64,000 nt of DNA from Pontederia crassipes (Eukaryota > Streptophyta > Magnoliopsida > Commelinales > Pontederiaceae): the NCBI GenBank assembly GCA_030549335.1, contig JAUKPH010000023.1, forward strand, positions 4,545,501-4,609,500, given 5' to 3'. Below are positions 1 to 8,733 of this stretch, piece after piece (the first letter of the stretch is position 1; the number at the start of each line of letters is the position of its first letter). The notes beneath the pieces were generated by a model. The model saw only the letters and a program-made list of their open reading frames with translations, was not told where the DNA came from and made no database searches. Made by a program: the position numbers and the translations under genes.

Positions 1-444
1 CCGTTACAATCAAAGATAACGCTCTTGGGGATTAGAGTCTTAGAGTAAGGTTCAAAGCTATAAGTTATAGGTACTTATTACAACCTTTGGGTGTCCTAAG
101 AGGTGATAGAACTTCAGAACTTTAACTCTATTTCAAACCGAAGTTGAACCGTTGCAATCAAAGATAACGCTCTTGGGGATTAGTGTCTTAGAGTTAGGTT
201 CAAAGCTATAAGTTATAGATACTTATTACAACCTTTGGGTGTCCTAAGAGGTGATAGATCTTTAGAACTTTAACTCTATTTCAAACCGAAGTTGAACCGT
301 TGCAATCAAAGATAACGCTCTTGGGGATTAGAGTCTTAGAGTTAGGTTCAAAGCAACAAGTTATAGATACTTATTACAACCTTTGGGTGTCCTAAGAGGT
401 GATAGATCTTTAGAACTTTAACTCTATTTCAAACCGAAGTTGAA

Positions 445-592
445 CCGTTACAATCAAAGATAACGCTCTTGGGGATTAGAGTCTTAGAGTTAGGTTCAAA
501 GCTATAAGTTATAGGTACTTATTACAACCTTTGGGTGTCCTAAGAGGTGATAGAACTTCAGAACTTTAACTCTATTTCAAACCGAAGTTGAA
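445..592 (+). repeat. G-class monomer (type example)
   Basis: The G class is marked by 71g (ATAGGTAC) with 111a and 115c (AGAACTTCAG). Change 71g creates an RsaI site (GTAC) that the S form lacks, while 111a destroys the BglII site. G copies recur throughout the window, very often directly after a Q copy and before an S copy, for example at 4294, 6810, 10066, 43366 and 62604. A subclass with 47a (GAGTAAGG) is confined to the left part of the window (1, 1186, 3850, 8586, 11694, 12878, 15246, 18798). Confidence 0.9.
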
Positions 593-766
593 CCGTTACA
601 ATCAAAGATAACGCTCTTGGGGATTAGAGTCTTAGAGTTAGATTCAAAGCTATAAGTTATAGATACTTATTACAACCTTTGGGTGTCCTAAGAGGTGATA
701 GAGCTTCAGAACTTTAACTCTATTTCAAACCGAAGTTGAACCGTTACAATAAAAGATAACGCTCTT

Positions 767-771
767 GGGGG
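767..771 (+). other. Single-base insertion in the G run
   Basis: Five Gs where most copies have four, so the monomer at 741 is 149 bp and the register shifts by +1. The other single-base indels are a G loss at 48424-48426, an A loss in TACACC near 48774, a G gain at 49829-49831 and a G loss at 57599-57601. All five fall in homopolymer runs or the AA pair, where slippage or sequencing-consensus error is likely. Confidence 0.9.
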
Positions 772-1920
772 ATTAGAGTCTTAGAGTTAGGTTCAAAGCT
801 ATAAGTTATAGATACTTATTACAACCTTTGGGTGTCCTAAGAGGTGATAGATCTTTAGCACTTTAACTCTATTTCAAACCGAAGTTGAACCGTTACAATC
901 AAAGATAACGCTCTTGGGGATTAGAGTCTTAGAGTTAGGTTCAAAGCTATAAGTTATAGGTACTTATTACAAACTTTGGGTGTCCTAAGAGGTGATAGAA
1001 CTTCAAAACTTTAACTCTATTTCAAACCGAAGTTGAACCGTTACAATCAAAGATAACGCTCTTGGGGATTAGAGTCTTAGAGTTAGGTTCAAAGCTATAA
1101 GTTATAGATACTTATTACAACCTTTGGGTGTCCTAAGAGGTGATAGATCTTTAGAACTTTAACACTATTTCAAACCGAAGTTGAACCGTTACAATCAAAG
1201 ATAACGCTCTTGGGGATTAGAGTCTTAGAGTAAGGTTCAAAGCTATAAGTTATAGGTACTTATTACAACCTTTGGGTGTCCTAAGAGGTGATAGAACTTC
1301 AGAACTTTAACTCTATTTCAAACCGAAGTTGAACCGTTGCAATCAAAGATAACGCTCTTGGGGATTAGAGTCTTAGAGTTAGGTTCAAAGCTATAAGTTA
1401 TAGATACTTATTACAACCTTTGGGTGTCCTAAGAGGTGATAGATCTTTAGAACTTTAACTCTATTTCAAACCGAAGTTGAACCGTTACAATCAAAGATAA
1501 CGCTCTTGGGGATTAGAGTCTTAGAGTTAGGTTCAAAGCAATAAGTTATAGATACTTATTACAACCTTTGGGTGTCCTAAGAGGTGATAGATCTTTAGAA
1601 CTTTAACTCTATTTCAAACCGAAGTTGAACCGTTACAATCAAAGATAACGCTCTTGGGGATTAGAGTCTTAGAGTTAGGTTCAAAGCAATAAGTTATAGA
1701 TATTTATTACAACCTTTGGGTGTCCTAAGAGGTGATAGATCTTTAGAACTTTAACTCTATTTCAAACCGAAGTTGAACCGTTACAATCAAAGATAACGCT
1801 CTTGGGGATTAGAGTCTTAGAGTTAGGTTCAAAGCTATAAGTTATAGATACTTATTACAACCTTTGGGTGTCCTAAGAGGTGATAGATCTTTAAAACTTT
1901 AACTCTATTTCAAACCGAAG

Positions 1921-1980
1921 TTGAACCGTTACAATCAAAGATAACGCTCTTGGGGATTAGAGTCTTAGAGTTAGGTTCAA
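1921..1980. repeat. Inverted pair TTGAACC / GGTTCAA across the monomer junction
   Basis: TTGAACC (1921-1927, spanning the junction between monomers) is the exact reverse complement of GGTTCAA (1974-1980), with a 46-nt interval. The pair occurs in nearly every monomer. Variants GGTTGAA, GGTTAAA, AGTTCAA and GGCTCAA break it in some copies. A second shorter pair in the same monomer is TCTTAG (positions 38-43) with CTAAGA (96-101). In a transcript these could form nested stems, but the arms are short and pairing may be incidental. Confidence 0.5.
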
Positions 1981-2073
1981 AGCTATAAGTTATAGATACT
2001 TATTACAACCTTTGGGTGTCCTAAGAGGTGATAGATCTTTAGAACTTTAACTCTATTTCAAACCGAAGTTGAA
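1926..2073 (+). repeat. Reference S-class monomer (common form)
   Basis: This copy carries the majority base at every variable position and serves as reference. It has 52 G+C of 148 bases (35%). It holds three CpGs (positions 2-3, 20-21, 139-140), a GGGG run at 27-30, a short direct repeat TTAGAGT at 32-38 and 40-46, the dyad CTATAAGTTATAG at 58-70, and a BglII site AGATCT at 108-113. Stop codons occur in all frames on both strands. Because 148 is not a multiple of three, a frame shifts at every monomer, so no stop-free stretch in the common form much exceeds 100 bp. ATG is absent from both strands, so there is no coding potential. Confidence 0.95.
1983..1995. repeat. 13-bp dyad CTATAAGTTATAG, repeated in most monomers
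   Basis: Arms CTATAA and TTATAG are exact reverse complements around a single central G, at monomer positions 58-70. The same dyad sits in every S, G, C and tS monomer, so it recurs at 148-bp spacing. Q and q copies lose the outer arm pairs (59a), keeping ATAA-G-TTAT. T copies (70t) and the TATACAT copies (70c) lose the terminal pair on the other side. A regularly spaced dyad could be a site for a dimeric DNA-binding protein or form a small cruciform. Neither is shown by sequence alone. Confidence 0.8.
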
Positions 2074-2961
2074 CCGTTACAATCAAAGATAACGCTCTTG
2101 GGGATTAGAGTCTTAGAGTTAGGTTCAAAGCAATAAGTTATAGATACTTATTACAACCTTTGGGTGTCCTAAGAGGTGATAGATCTTTAGAACTTTAACT
2201 CTATTTCAAATCGAAGTTGAACCGTTACAATCAAAGATAACGCTCTTGGGGATTAGAGTCTTAGAGTTAGGTTCAAAGCTATAAGTTATAGGTACTTATT
2301 ACAACCTTTGGGTGTCCTAAGAGGTGATAGAACTTCAGAACTTTAACTCTATTTCAAACCGAAGTTGAACCGTTACAATCAAAGATAACGCTCTTGGGGA
2401 TTAGAGTCTTAGAGTTAGGTTCAAAGCTATAAGTTATAGATACTTATTACAAACTTTGGGTGCCCTAAGAGGTGATAGAACTTCAGAACTTTAACTCTAT
2501 TTCAAACCGAAGTTGAACCGTTGCAATCAAAGATAACGCTCTTGGGGATTAGAGTCTTAGAGTTAGGTTCAAAGCTATAAGTTATAGATACTTATTACAA
2601 CCTTTGGGTGTCCTAAGAGGTGATAGATCTTTAGAACTTTAACTCTATTTCAAACCGAAGTTGAACCGTTACAATAAAAAATAACGCTCTTGGGGATTAG
2701 AGTCTTAGAGTTAGGTTCAAAGCTATAAGTTATAGGTACTTATTACAACCTTTGGGTGTCCTAAGAGGTGATAGAACTTCAGAACTTTAACTCTATTTCA
2801 AACCGAAGTTGAATCGTTACAATCAAAGATAACGCTCTTGGGGATTAGAGTCTTAGAGTTAGGTTCAAAGCTATAAGTTATAGATACTTATTACAACCTT
2901 TGGGTGTCCTAAGAGGTGATAGATCTTTAGAACTTTAACTCTATTTCAAACCGAAGTTGAA

Positions 2962-3109
2962 CCGTTACAATAAAAAATAACGCTCTTGGGGATTAGAGTC
3001 TTAGAGTTAGGTTCAAAGCTATAAGTTATAGATACTTATGACATCCTTTGGGTGTCCTAAGAGGTGATAGATCTTTAGAACTTTAACTCTATTTCAAACC
3101 GAAGTTGAA
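2962..3109 (+). repeat. eM-class monomer (type example)
   Basis: The class combines 11a and 15a, giving CAATAAAAAATAAC with a run of six A, with 79g and 83t (TTATGACATCC). The two ends of the marker set are usually linked. Exceptions are recombinant copies with the A-run but no GACATCC (2666, 8438, 11546, 14062, 18650) or GACATCC without the A-run (22350, 27530, 31230, 36410). A right-domain form also has GAATTAGG and 71g (43662, 46918, 47954, 50469, 52245, 53281, 54317, 56833). Confidence 0.88.
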
Positions 3110-3257
3110 CCGTTACAATCAAAGATAACGCTCTTGGGGATTAGAGTCTTAGAGTTAGGTTCAAAGCAATAAGTTATAGATATTTATTACAACCTTTGGG
3201 TGTCCTAAGAGGTGATAGATCTTTAGAACTTTAACTCTATTTCAAACCGAAGTTGAA
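3110..3257 (+). repeat. q-class monomer (59a + 74t, type example)
   Basis: This class has AGCAATAAG plus GATATTTATT (59a and 74t). It typically follows an eM copy (4738, 7254, 10510, 43810, 58756 and so on). In the right domain most q copies also carry CTAAAAGG instead of CTAAGAGG, a domain-specific marker. In 17466-18057 it alternates with T copies. Confidence 0.85.
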
Positions 3258-3405
3258 CCGTTACAATCAAAGATAACGCTCTTGGGGATTAGAGTCTTAG
3301 AGTTAGGTTCAAAGCTATAAGTTATATATACTTATTACAACCTTTGGGTGTCCTAAGAGGTGATAGATCTTTAGAACTTTAACTCTATTTCAAACCGAAG
3401 TTGAA
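3258..3405 (+). repeat. T-class monomer (70t, type example)
   Basis: S-like with 70t, giving AGTTATATATACTT. T copies follow q copies in the left and middle domains (14654, 17614, 17910, 23682, 23978, 32562, 32858, 38038) and were not noticed in the right domain. The change lengthens a TATATATA tract and trims the dyad by one pair. Confidence 0.85.
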
Positions 3406-4145
3406 CCGTTACAATCAAAGATAACGCTCTTGGGGATTAGAGTCTTAGAGTTAGGTTCAAAGCTATAAGTTATAGATACTTATTACAAACATTGGGTGCC
3501 CTAAGAGGTGATAGAGCTTCATAACTTTAACTCTATTTCAAACCGAAGTTGAACCGTTACAATCAAAGATAATGCTCTTGGGGATTAGAGTCTTAGAGTT
3601 AGGTTCAAAGCTATAAGTTATAGATACTTATTACAACCTTTGGGTGTCCTAAGAGGTGATAGATCTTTAAAACTTTAACTCTATTTCAAACCGAAGTTGA
3701 ACCGTTACAATCAAAGATAACGCTCTTGGGGATTAGAGTCTTAGAGTTAGGTTCAAAGCTATAAGTTATAGATACTTATTACAACCTTTGGGTGTCCTAA
3801 GAGGTGATAGATCTTTAGAACTTTAACTCTATTTCAAACCGAAGTTGAACCGTTACAATCAAAGATAACGCTCTTGGGGATTAGAGTCTTAGAGTAAGGT
3901 TCAAAGCTATAAGTTATAGGTACTTATTACAACCTTTGGGTGTCCTAAGAGGTGATAGAACTTCAGAACTTTAACTCTATTTCAAACCGAAGTTGAACCG
4001 TTGCAATCAAAGATAACGCTCTTGGGGATTAGAGTCTTAGAGTTAGGTTCAAAGCTATAAGTTATAGATACTTATTACAACCTTTGGGTGTCCTAAGAGG
4101 TGATAGATCTTTAGAACTTTAACTCTATTTCAAACCGAAGTTGAA

Positions 4146-5477
4146 CCGTTACAATCAAAGATAACGGTCTTGGGGATTAGAGTCTTAGAGTTAGGTTCAA
4201 AGCAATAAGTTATAGATACTTATTACAACCTTTGGGTGTCCTAAGAGGTGATAGATCTTTAGAACTTTAACTCTATTTCAAACCGAAGTTGAACCGTTAC
4301 AATCAAAGATAACGCTCTTGGGGATTAGAGTCTTAGAGTTAGGTTCAAAGCTATAAGTTATAGGTACTTATTACAACCTTTGGGTGTCCTAAGAGGTGAT
4401 AGAACTTCAGAACTTTAACTCTATTTCAAACCGAAGTTGAACCGTTACAATCAAAGATAACGCTCTTGGGGATTAGAGTCTTAGAGTTAGGTTCAAAGTT
4501 ATAAGTTATAGATACTTATTACAACCTTTGGGTGTCCTAAGAGGTGATAGATCTTTAGAACTTTAACTCTATTTCAAACCGAAGTTGAACCGTTACAATA
4601 AAAAATAACGCTCTTGGGGATTAGAGTCTTAGAGTTAGGTTCAAAGCTATAAGTTATAGATACTTATGACATCCTTTGGGTGTCCTAAGATGTGATAGAT
4701 CTTTAGAACTTTAACTCTATTTCAAACCGAAGTTGAACCGTTACAATCAAAGATAACGCTCTTGGGGATTAGAGTCTTAGAGTTAGGTTCAAAGCAATAA
4801 GTTATAGATATTTATTACAACCTTTGGGTGTCCTAAGAGGTGATAGATCTTTAGAACTTTAACTCTATTTCAAACCGAAGTTGAACCGTTACAATCAAAG
4901 ATAACGCTCTTGGGGATTAGAGTCTTAGAGTTAGGTTCAAAGCTATAAGTTATAGATACTTATTACAACCTTTGGGTGTCCTAAGAGGTGATAGATCTTT
5001 AAAACTTTAACTCTATTTCAAACCGAAGTTGAACCGTTACAATCAAAGATAACGCTCTTGGGGATTAGAGTCTTAGAGTTAGGTTCAAAGCTATAAGTTA
5101 TAGATACTTATTACAACCTTTGGGTGTCCTAAGAGGTGATAGATCTTTAGAACTTTAACTCTATTTCAAACCGAAGTTGAACCGTTACAATCAAAGATAA
5201 CGCTCTTGGGGATTAGAGTCTTAGAGTTAGGTTCAAAGCAATAAGTTATAGATACTTATTACAACCTTTGGGTGTCCTAAGAGGTGATAGATCTTTAGAA
5301 CTTTAACTCTATTTCAAATCGAAGTTGAACCGTTACAATCAAAGATAACGCTCTTGGGGATTAGAGTCTTAGAGTTAGGTTCAAAGCTATAAGTTATAGG
5401 TACTTATTACAACCTTTGGGAGTCCTAAGAGGTGATAGAACTTCAGAACTTTAACTCTATTTCAAACCGAAGTTGAA
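4146..5477 (+). repeat. Left bridging segment (9 monomers)
   Basis: Monomers 29-37 run Q, G, S, eM, q, S, S, Q, G. This is a rearranged version of the same HOR elements found in A1. Private changes are AACGGTC (4146), AAAGTTATAAG (4442), AGATGTGATAG (4590) and GGGAGTCC (5330). No gene or foreign sequence lies here. Confidence 0.8.
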
Positions 5478-5625
5478 CCGTTACAATCAAAGATAACGCT
5501 CTTGGGGATTAGAGTCTTAGAGTTAGGTTAAAAGCTATAAGTTATAGATACTTATTACAAACTTTGGGTGCCCTATGAGGTGATAGAGCTTCATAACTTT
5601 AACTCTATTTCAAACAGAAGTTGAA

Positions 5626-5773
5626 CCGTTACAATCAAAGATAATGCTCTTGGGGATTAGAGTCTTAGAGTTAGGTTCAAAGCTATAAGTTATAGATACT
5701 TATTACAACCTTTGGGTGTCCTAAGAGGTGATAGATCTTTAGAACTTTAACTCTATTTCAAACCGAAGTTGAA
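5626..5773 (+). repeat. tS-class monomer (type example)
   Basis: This copy is S-like but has 20t, turning AACGCTC into AATGCTC. The change is a CpG to TpG transition at one of three CpGs in the monomer. tS copies nearly always follow a C copy, for example at 3554, 6514, 9770, 20574, 43070 and 62160, so the pair behaves as a linked dimer inside the HOR. A right-domain subclass also has AGAAGTTTA near the 3' end (43070, 46326, 49877, 60000 and others). Confidence 0.9.
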
Positions 5774-5921
5774 CCGTTACAATCAAAGATAACGCTCTTG
5801 GGGATTAGAGTCTTAGAGTTAGGTTCAAAGCAATAAGTTATAGATACTTATTACAACCTTTGGGTGTCCTAAGAGGTGATAGATCTTTAGAACTTTAACT
5901 CTATTTCAAACCGAAGTTGAA
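5774..5921 (+). repeat. Q-class monomer (type example)
   Basis: The Q class is S-like with 59a (AGCAATAAG instead of AGCTATAAG), which breaks the outer part of the CTATAA/TTATAG dyad. In the HOR it sits after tS and before G. A CAACAAG subtype (59a plus 61c) occurs at 297, 11990 and in the middle-domain units (21906, 27086, 30786, 35966, 41294). Confidence 0.9.
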
Positions 5922-6069
5922 CCGTTACAATCAAAGATAACGCTCTTGGGGATTAGAGTCTTAGAGTTAGGTTCAAAGCTATAAGTTATAGATACTTATT
6001 ACAAACTTTGGGTGCCCTAAGAGGTGATAGAGCTTCATAACTTTAACTCTATTTCAAACCGAAGTTGAA
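5922..6069 (+). repeat. C-class monomer (type example)
   Basis: The C class is the most derived common class. It has 84a and 94c (CAAACTTTGGGTGCCC) and 111g, 115c, 117t (AGAGCTTCATAAC). It also lacks the BglII site. A C copy usually opens the HOR and is commonly followed by a tS copy. A subclass also carries 74t (GATATTT), for example at 20426, 29306, 39814, 47214, 57868 and 62012. Other sublineages carry CAAACATTGGG (3406, 14802) or CATAAATTT (6366, 9622), which help trace duplications. Confidence 0.9.
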
Positions 6070-6365
6070 CCGTTACAATCAAAGATAACGCTCTTGGGGA
6101 TTAGAGTCTTAGAGTTAGGTTCAAAGCTATAAGTTATAGATACTTATTACAACCTTTGGGTGTCCTAAGAGGTGATAGAACTTCAGAACTTTAACTCTAT
6201 TTCAAACCGAAGTTGAACCGTTGCAATCAAAGATAACGCTCTTGGGGATTAGAGTCTTAGAGTTAGGTTCAAAGCTATAAGTTATAGATACTTATTACAA
6301 CCTTTGGGTGTCCTAAGAGGTGATAGATCTTTAGAACTTTAACTCTATTTCAAACCGAAGTTGAA

Positions 6366-7549
6366 CCGTTACAATCAAAGATAACGCTCTTGGGGATTAG
6401 AGTCTTAGAGTTAGGTTCAAAGCTATAAGTTATAGATACTTATTACAAACTTTGGGTGCCCTAAGAGGTGATAGAGCTTCATAAATTTAACTCTATTTCA
6501 AACCGAAGTTGAACCGTTACAATCAAAGATAATGCTCTTGGGGATTAGAGTCTTAGAGTTAGGTTCAAAGCTATAAGTTATAGATACTTATTACAACCTT
6601 TGGGTGTCCTAAGAGGTGATAGATCTTTAGAACTTTAACTCTATTTCAAACCGAAGTTGAACCGTTACAATCAAAGATAACGCTCATGGGGATTAGAGTC
6701 TTAGAGTTAGGTTCAAAGCAATAAGTTATAGATACTTATTACAACCTTTGGGTGTCCTAAGAGGTGATAGATCTTTAGAACTTTAACTCTATTTCAAACC
6801 GAAGTTGAACCGTTACAATCAAAGATAACGCTCTTGGGGATTAGAGTCTTAGAGTTAGGTTCAAAGCTATAAGTTATAGGTACTTATTACAACCTTTGGG
6901 TGTCCTAAGAGGTGATAGAACTTCAGAACTTTAACTCTATTTCAAACCGAAGTTGAACCGTTACAATCAAAGATAACGCTCTTGGGGATTAGAGTCTTAG
7001 AGTTAGGTTCAAAGCTTTAAGTTATAGATACTTATTACAACCTTTGGGTGTCCTAAGAGGTGATAGATCTTTAGAACTTTAACTCTATTTCAAACCGAAG
7101 TTGAACCGTTACAATAAAAAATAACGCTCTTGGGGATTAGAGTCTTAGAGTTAGGTTCAAAGCTATAAGTTATAGATACTTATGACATCCTTTGGGTGTC
7201 CTAAGAGGTGATAGATCTTTAGAACTTTAACTCTATTTCAAACCGAAGTTGAACCGTTACAATCAAAGATAACGCTCTTGGGGATTAGAGTCTTAGAGTT
7301 AGGTTCAAAGCAATAAGTTATAGATATTTATTACAACCTTTGGGAGTCCTAAGAGGTGATAGATCTTTAGAACTTTAACTCTATTTCAAACCGAAGTTGA
7401 ACCGTTACAATCAAAGATAACGCTCTTGGGGATTAGAGTCTTAGAGTTAGGTTCAAAGCTATAAGTTATAGATACTTATTACAACCTTTGGGTGTCCTAA
7501 GAGGTGATAGATCTTTAGAACTTTAACTCTATTTCAAACCGAAGTTGAA
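6366..7549 (+). repeat. 8-monomer HOR C-tS-Q-G-S-eM-q-S (type example)
   Basis: Eight classes in fixed order over 1,184 bp. Further copies with the same order: 9622-10805, 42922-44105, 49728-50912, 56093-57276 and 59792-60975. Truncated seven-monomer forms lacking q occur at 46178-48249 and 51505-52540. The wide spread of this order on both sides of the middle domain suggests it is the ancestral HOR from which the larger blocks were assembled. Confidence 0.88.
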
Positions 7550-7993
7550 CCGTTACAATCAAAGATAACGCTCTTGGGGATTAGAGTCTTAGAGTTAGGT
7601 TCAAAGCTATAAGTTATAGATACTTATTACAACCTTTGGGTGTCCTAAGAGGTGATAGATCTTTAGAACTTTAACTCTATTTCAAACCGAAGTTGAACCG
7701 CTACAATCAAAGATAACGCTCTTGGGGATTAGAGTCTTAGAGTTAGGTTCAAAGTTATAAGTTATAGATACTTATTACAAACTTTGGGTGCCCTAAGAGG
7801 TGATAGAGCTTCATAACTTTAACTCTATTTCAAACCGAAGTTGAACCGTTACAATCAAAGATAATGCTCTTGGGGATTAGAGTCTTAGAGTTAGGTTCAA
7901 AGCTATAAGTTATAGATACTTATTACAACCTTTGGGTGTTCTAAGAGGTGATAGATCTTTAGAACTTTAACTCTATTTCAAACCGAAGTTGAA

Positions 7994-8141
7994 CCGTTAC
8001 AATCAAAGATAACGCTCTTGGGGATTAGAGTCTTAGAGTTAGGTTGAAAGCTATAAGTTATAGATACTTATTACAACCTTTGGGTGTCCTAAGAGGTGAT
8101 AGAGCTTCAGAACTTTAACTCTATTTCAAACCGAAGTTGAA
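7994..8141 (+). repeat. H-class monomer (GGTTGAAAGC, type example)
   Basis: H copies have GGTTGAAAGC in place of GGTTCAAAGC and AGAGCTTCAGAAC near the 3' end (111g and 115c, without the 117t of class C). They occur at 7994, 11102, 15542, 18206 and 61272. Two right-end copies (59496 and 63640) share GGTTGAAAGC but have the S-type 3' end, so they are recombinants or an independent change. Confidence 0.85.
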
Positions 8142-8733
8142 CCGTTACAATCAAAGATAACGCTCTTGGGGATTAGAGTCTTAGAGTTAGGTTCAAAGCT
8201 ATAAGTTATAGATACTTATTACAACCTTTTGGTGTCCTAAGAGGTGATAGATCTTTAGAACTTTAACTCTATTTCAAACCGAAGTTGAACCGTTACAATC
8301 AAAGATAACGCTCTTGGGGATTAGAGTCTTAGAGTTAGGTTCAAAGCTATAAGTTATAGGTACTTATTACAACCTTTGGGTGTCCTAAGAGGTGATAGAA
8401 CTTCAGAACTTTAACTCTATTTCAAACCGAAGTTGAACCGTTACAATAAAAAATAACGCTCTTGGGGATTAGAGTCTTAGAGTTAGGTTCAAAGCTATAA
8501 GTTATAGATACTTATTACAACCTTTGGGTGTCCTAAGAGGTGATAGATCTTTAGAACTTTAACTCTATTTCAAACCGAAGTTGAACCGTTACAATCAAAG
8601 ATAACGCTCTTGGGGATTAGAGACTTAGAGTAAGGTTCAAAGCTATAAGTTATAGGTACTTATTACAACCTTTGGGTGTCCTAAGAGGTGATAGAACTTC
8701 AGAACTTTAACTCTATTTCAAACCGAAGTTGAA

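Larger units (their letters stand above)
149..4145 (+). repeat. Left block A1 (27 monomers)
   Basis: Monomers 2-28 of the window. The class order (S, Q with CAACAAG, G, H, S, G, S, G with GTAAGG, S, Q, q, S, S, Q, G and so on) is matched by block A2, 11.4-11.7 kb further on. Shared private marks include CTTCAAAAC (monomer at 890), AAATCGAAG (2074), GAATCGTT (2814), CAAACATTGGG (3406) and CTTTAAAAC (3554). Two monomers here (2370-2665, a C/G chimera and an S copy) have no counterpart in A2. Many S copies carry TTGCAATC (6g), a marker not seen after about 15.4 kb. Confidence 0.85.
5478..8733 (+). repeat. 22-monomer unit B1 (3,256 bp)
   Basis: First copy of a near-tandem pair. It starts with a C monomer carrying GGTTAAAAGC, CCCTATGAGG and AAACAGAAG, and ends with a G-like monomer carrying GAGACTTAGAGTAAGG. 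The matched copy B2 starts exactly 22 x 148 bp later. Shared private marks include CATAAATTT (6366), GCTCATGGG (6662), GCTTTAAGTT (6958), GGGAGTCC (7254), GTGTTCTAAG (7846), GGTTGAAAGC (7994) and CCTTTTGGTG (8142). Monomers 6366-7549 are a clean C-tS-Q-G-S-eM-q-S HOR. Confidence 0.92.

Noticed and set aside
41-52. Telomeric repeat remnant
   Set aside because: TTAGG occurs once per monomer within GAGTTAGGTTC but is never in tandem, so it is not telomeric.
1983-2004. TATA-like promoter
   Set aside because: TATAAG and TATAGATA words arise from the AT-rich dyad and recur in every copy. There is no gene or start site to support a promoter.
1921-2073. CENP-B box
   Set aside because: The core pattern TTCGnnnnAnnCGGG is not met. 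Only an isolated TTCG occurs, on the minus strand (TTCGGTTTGAAA), without the CGGG part.
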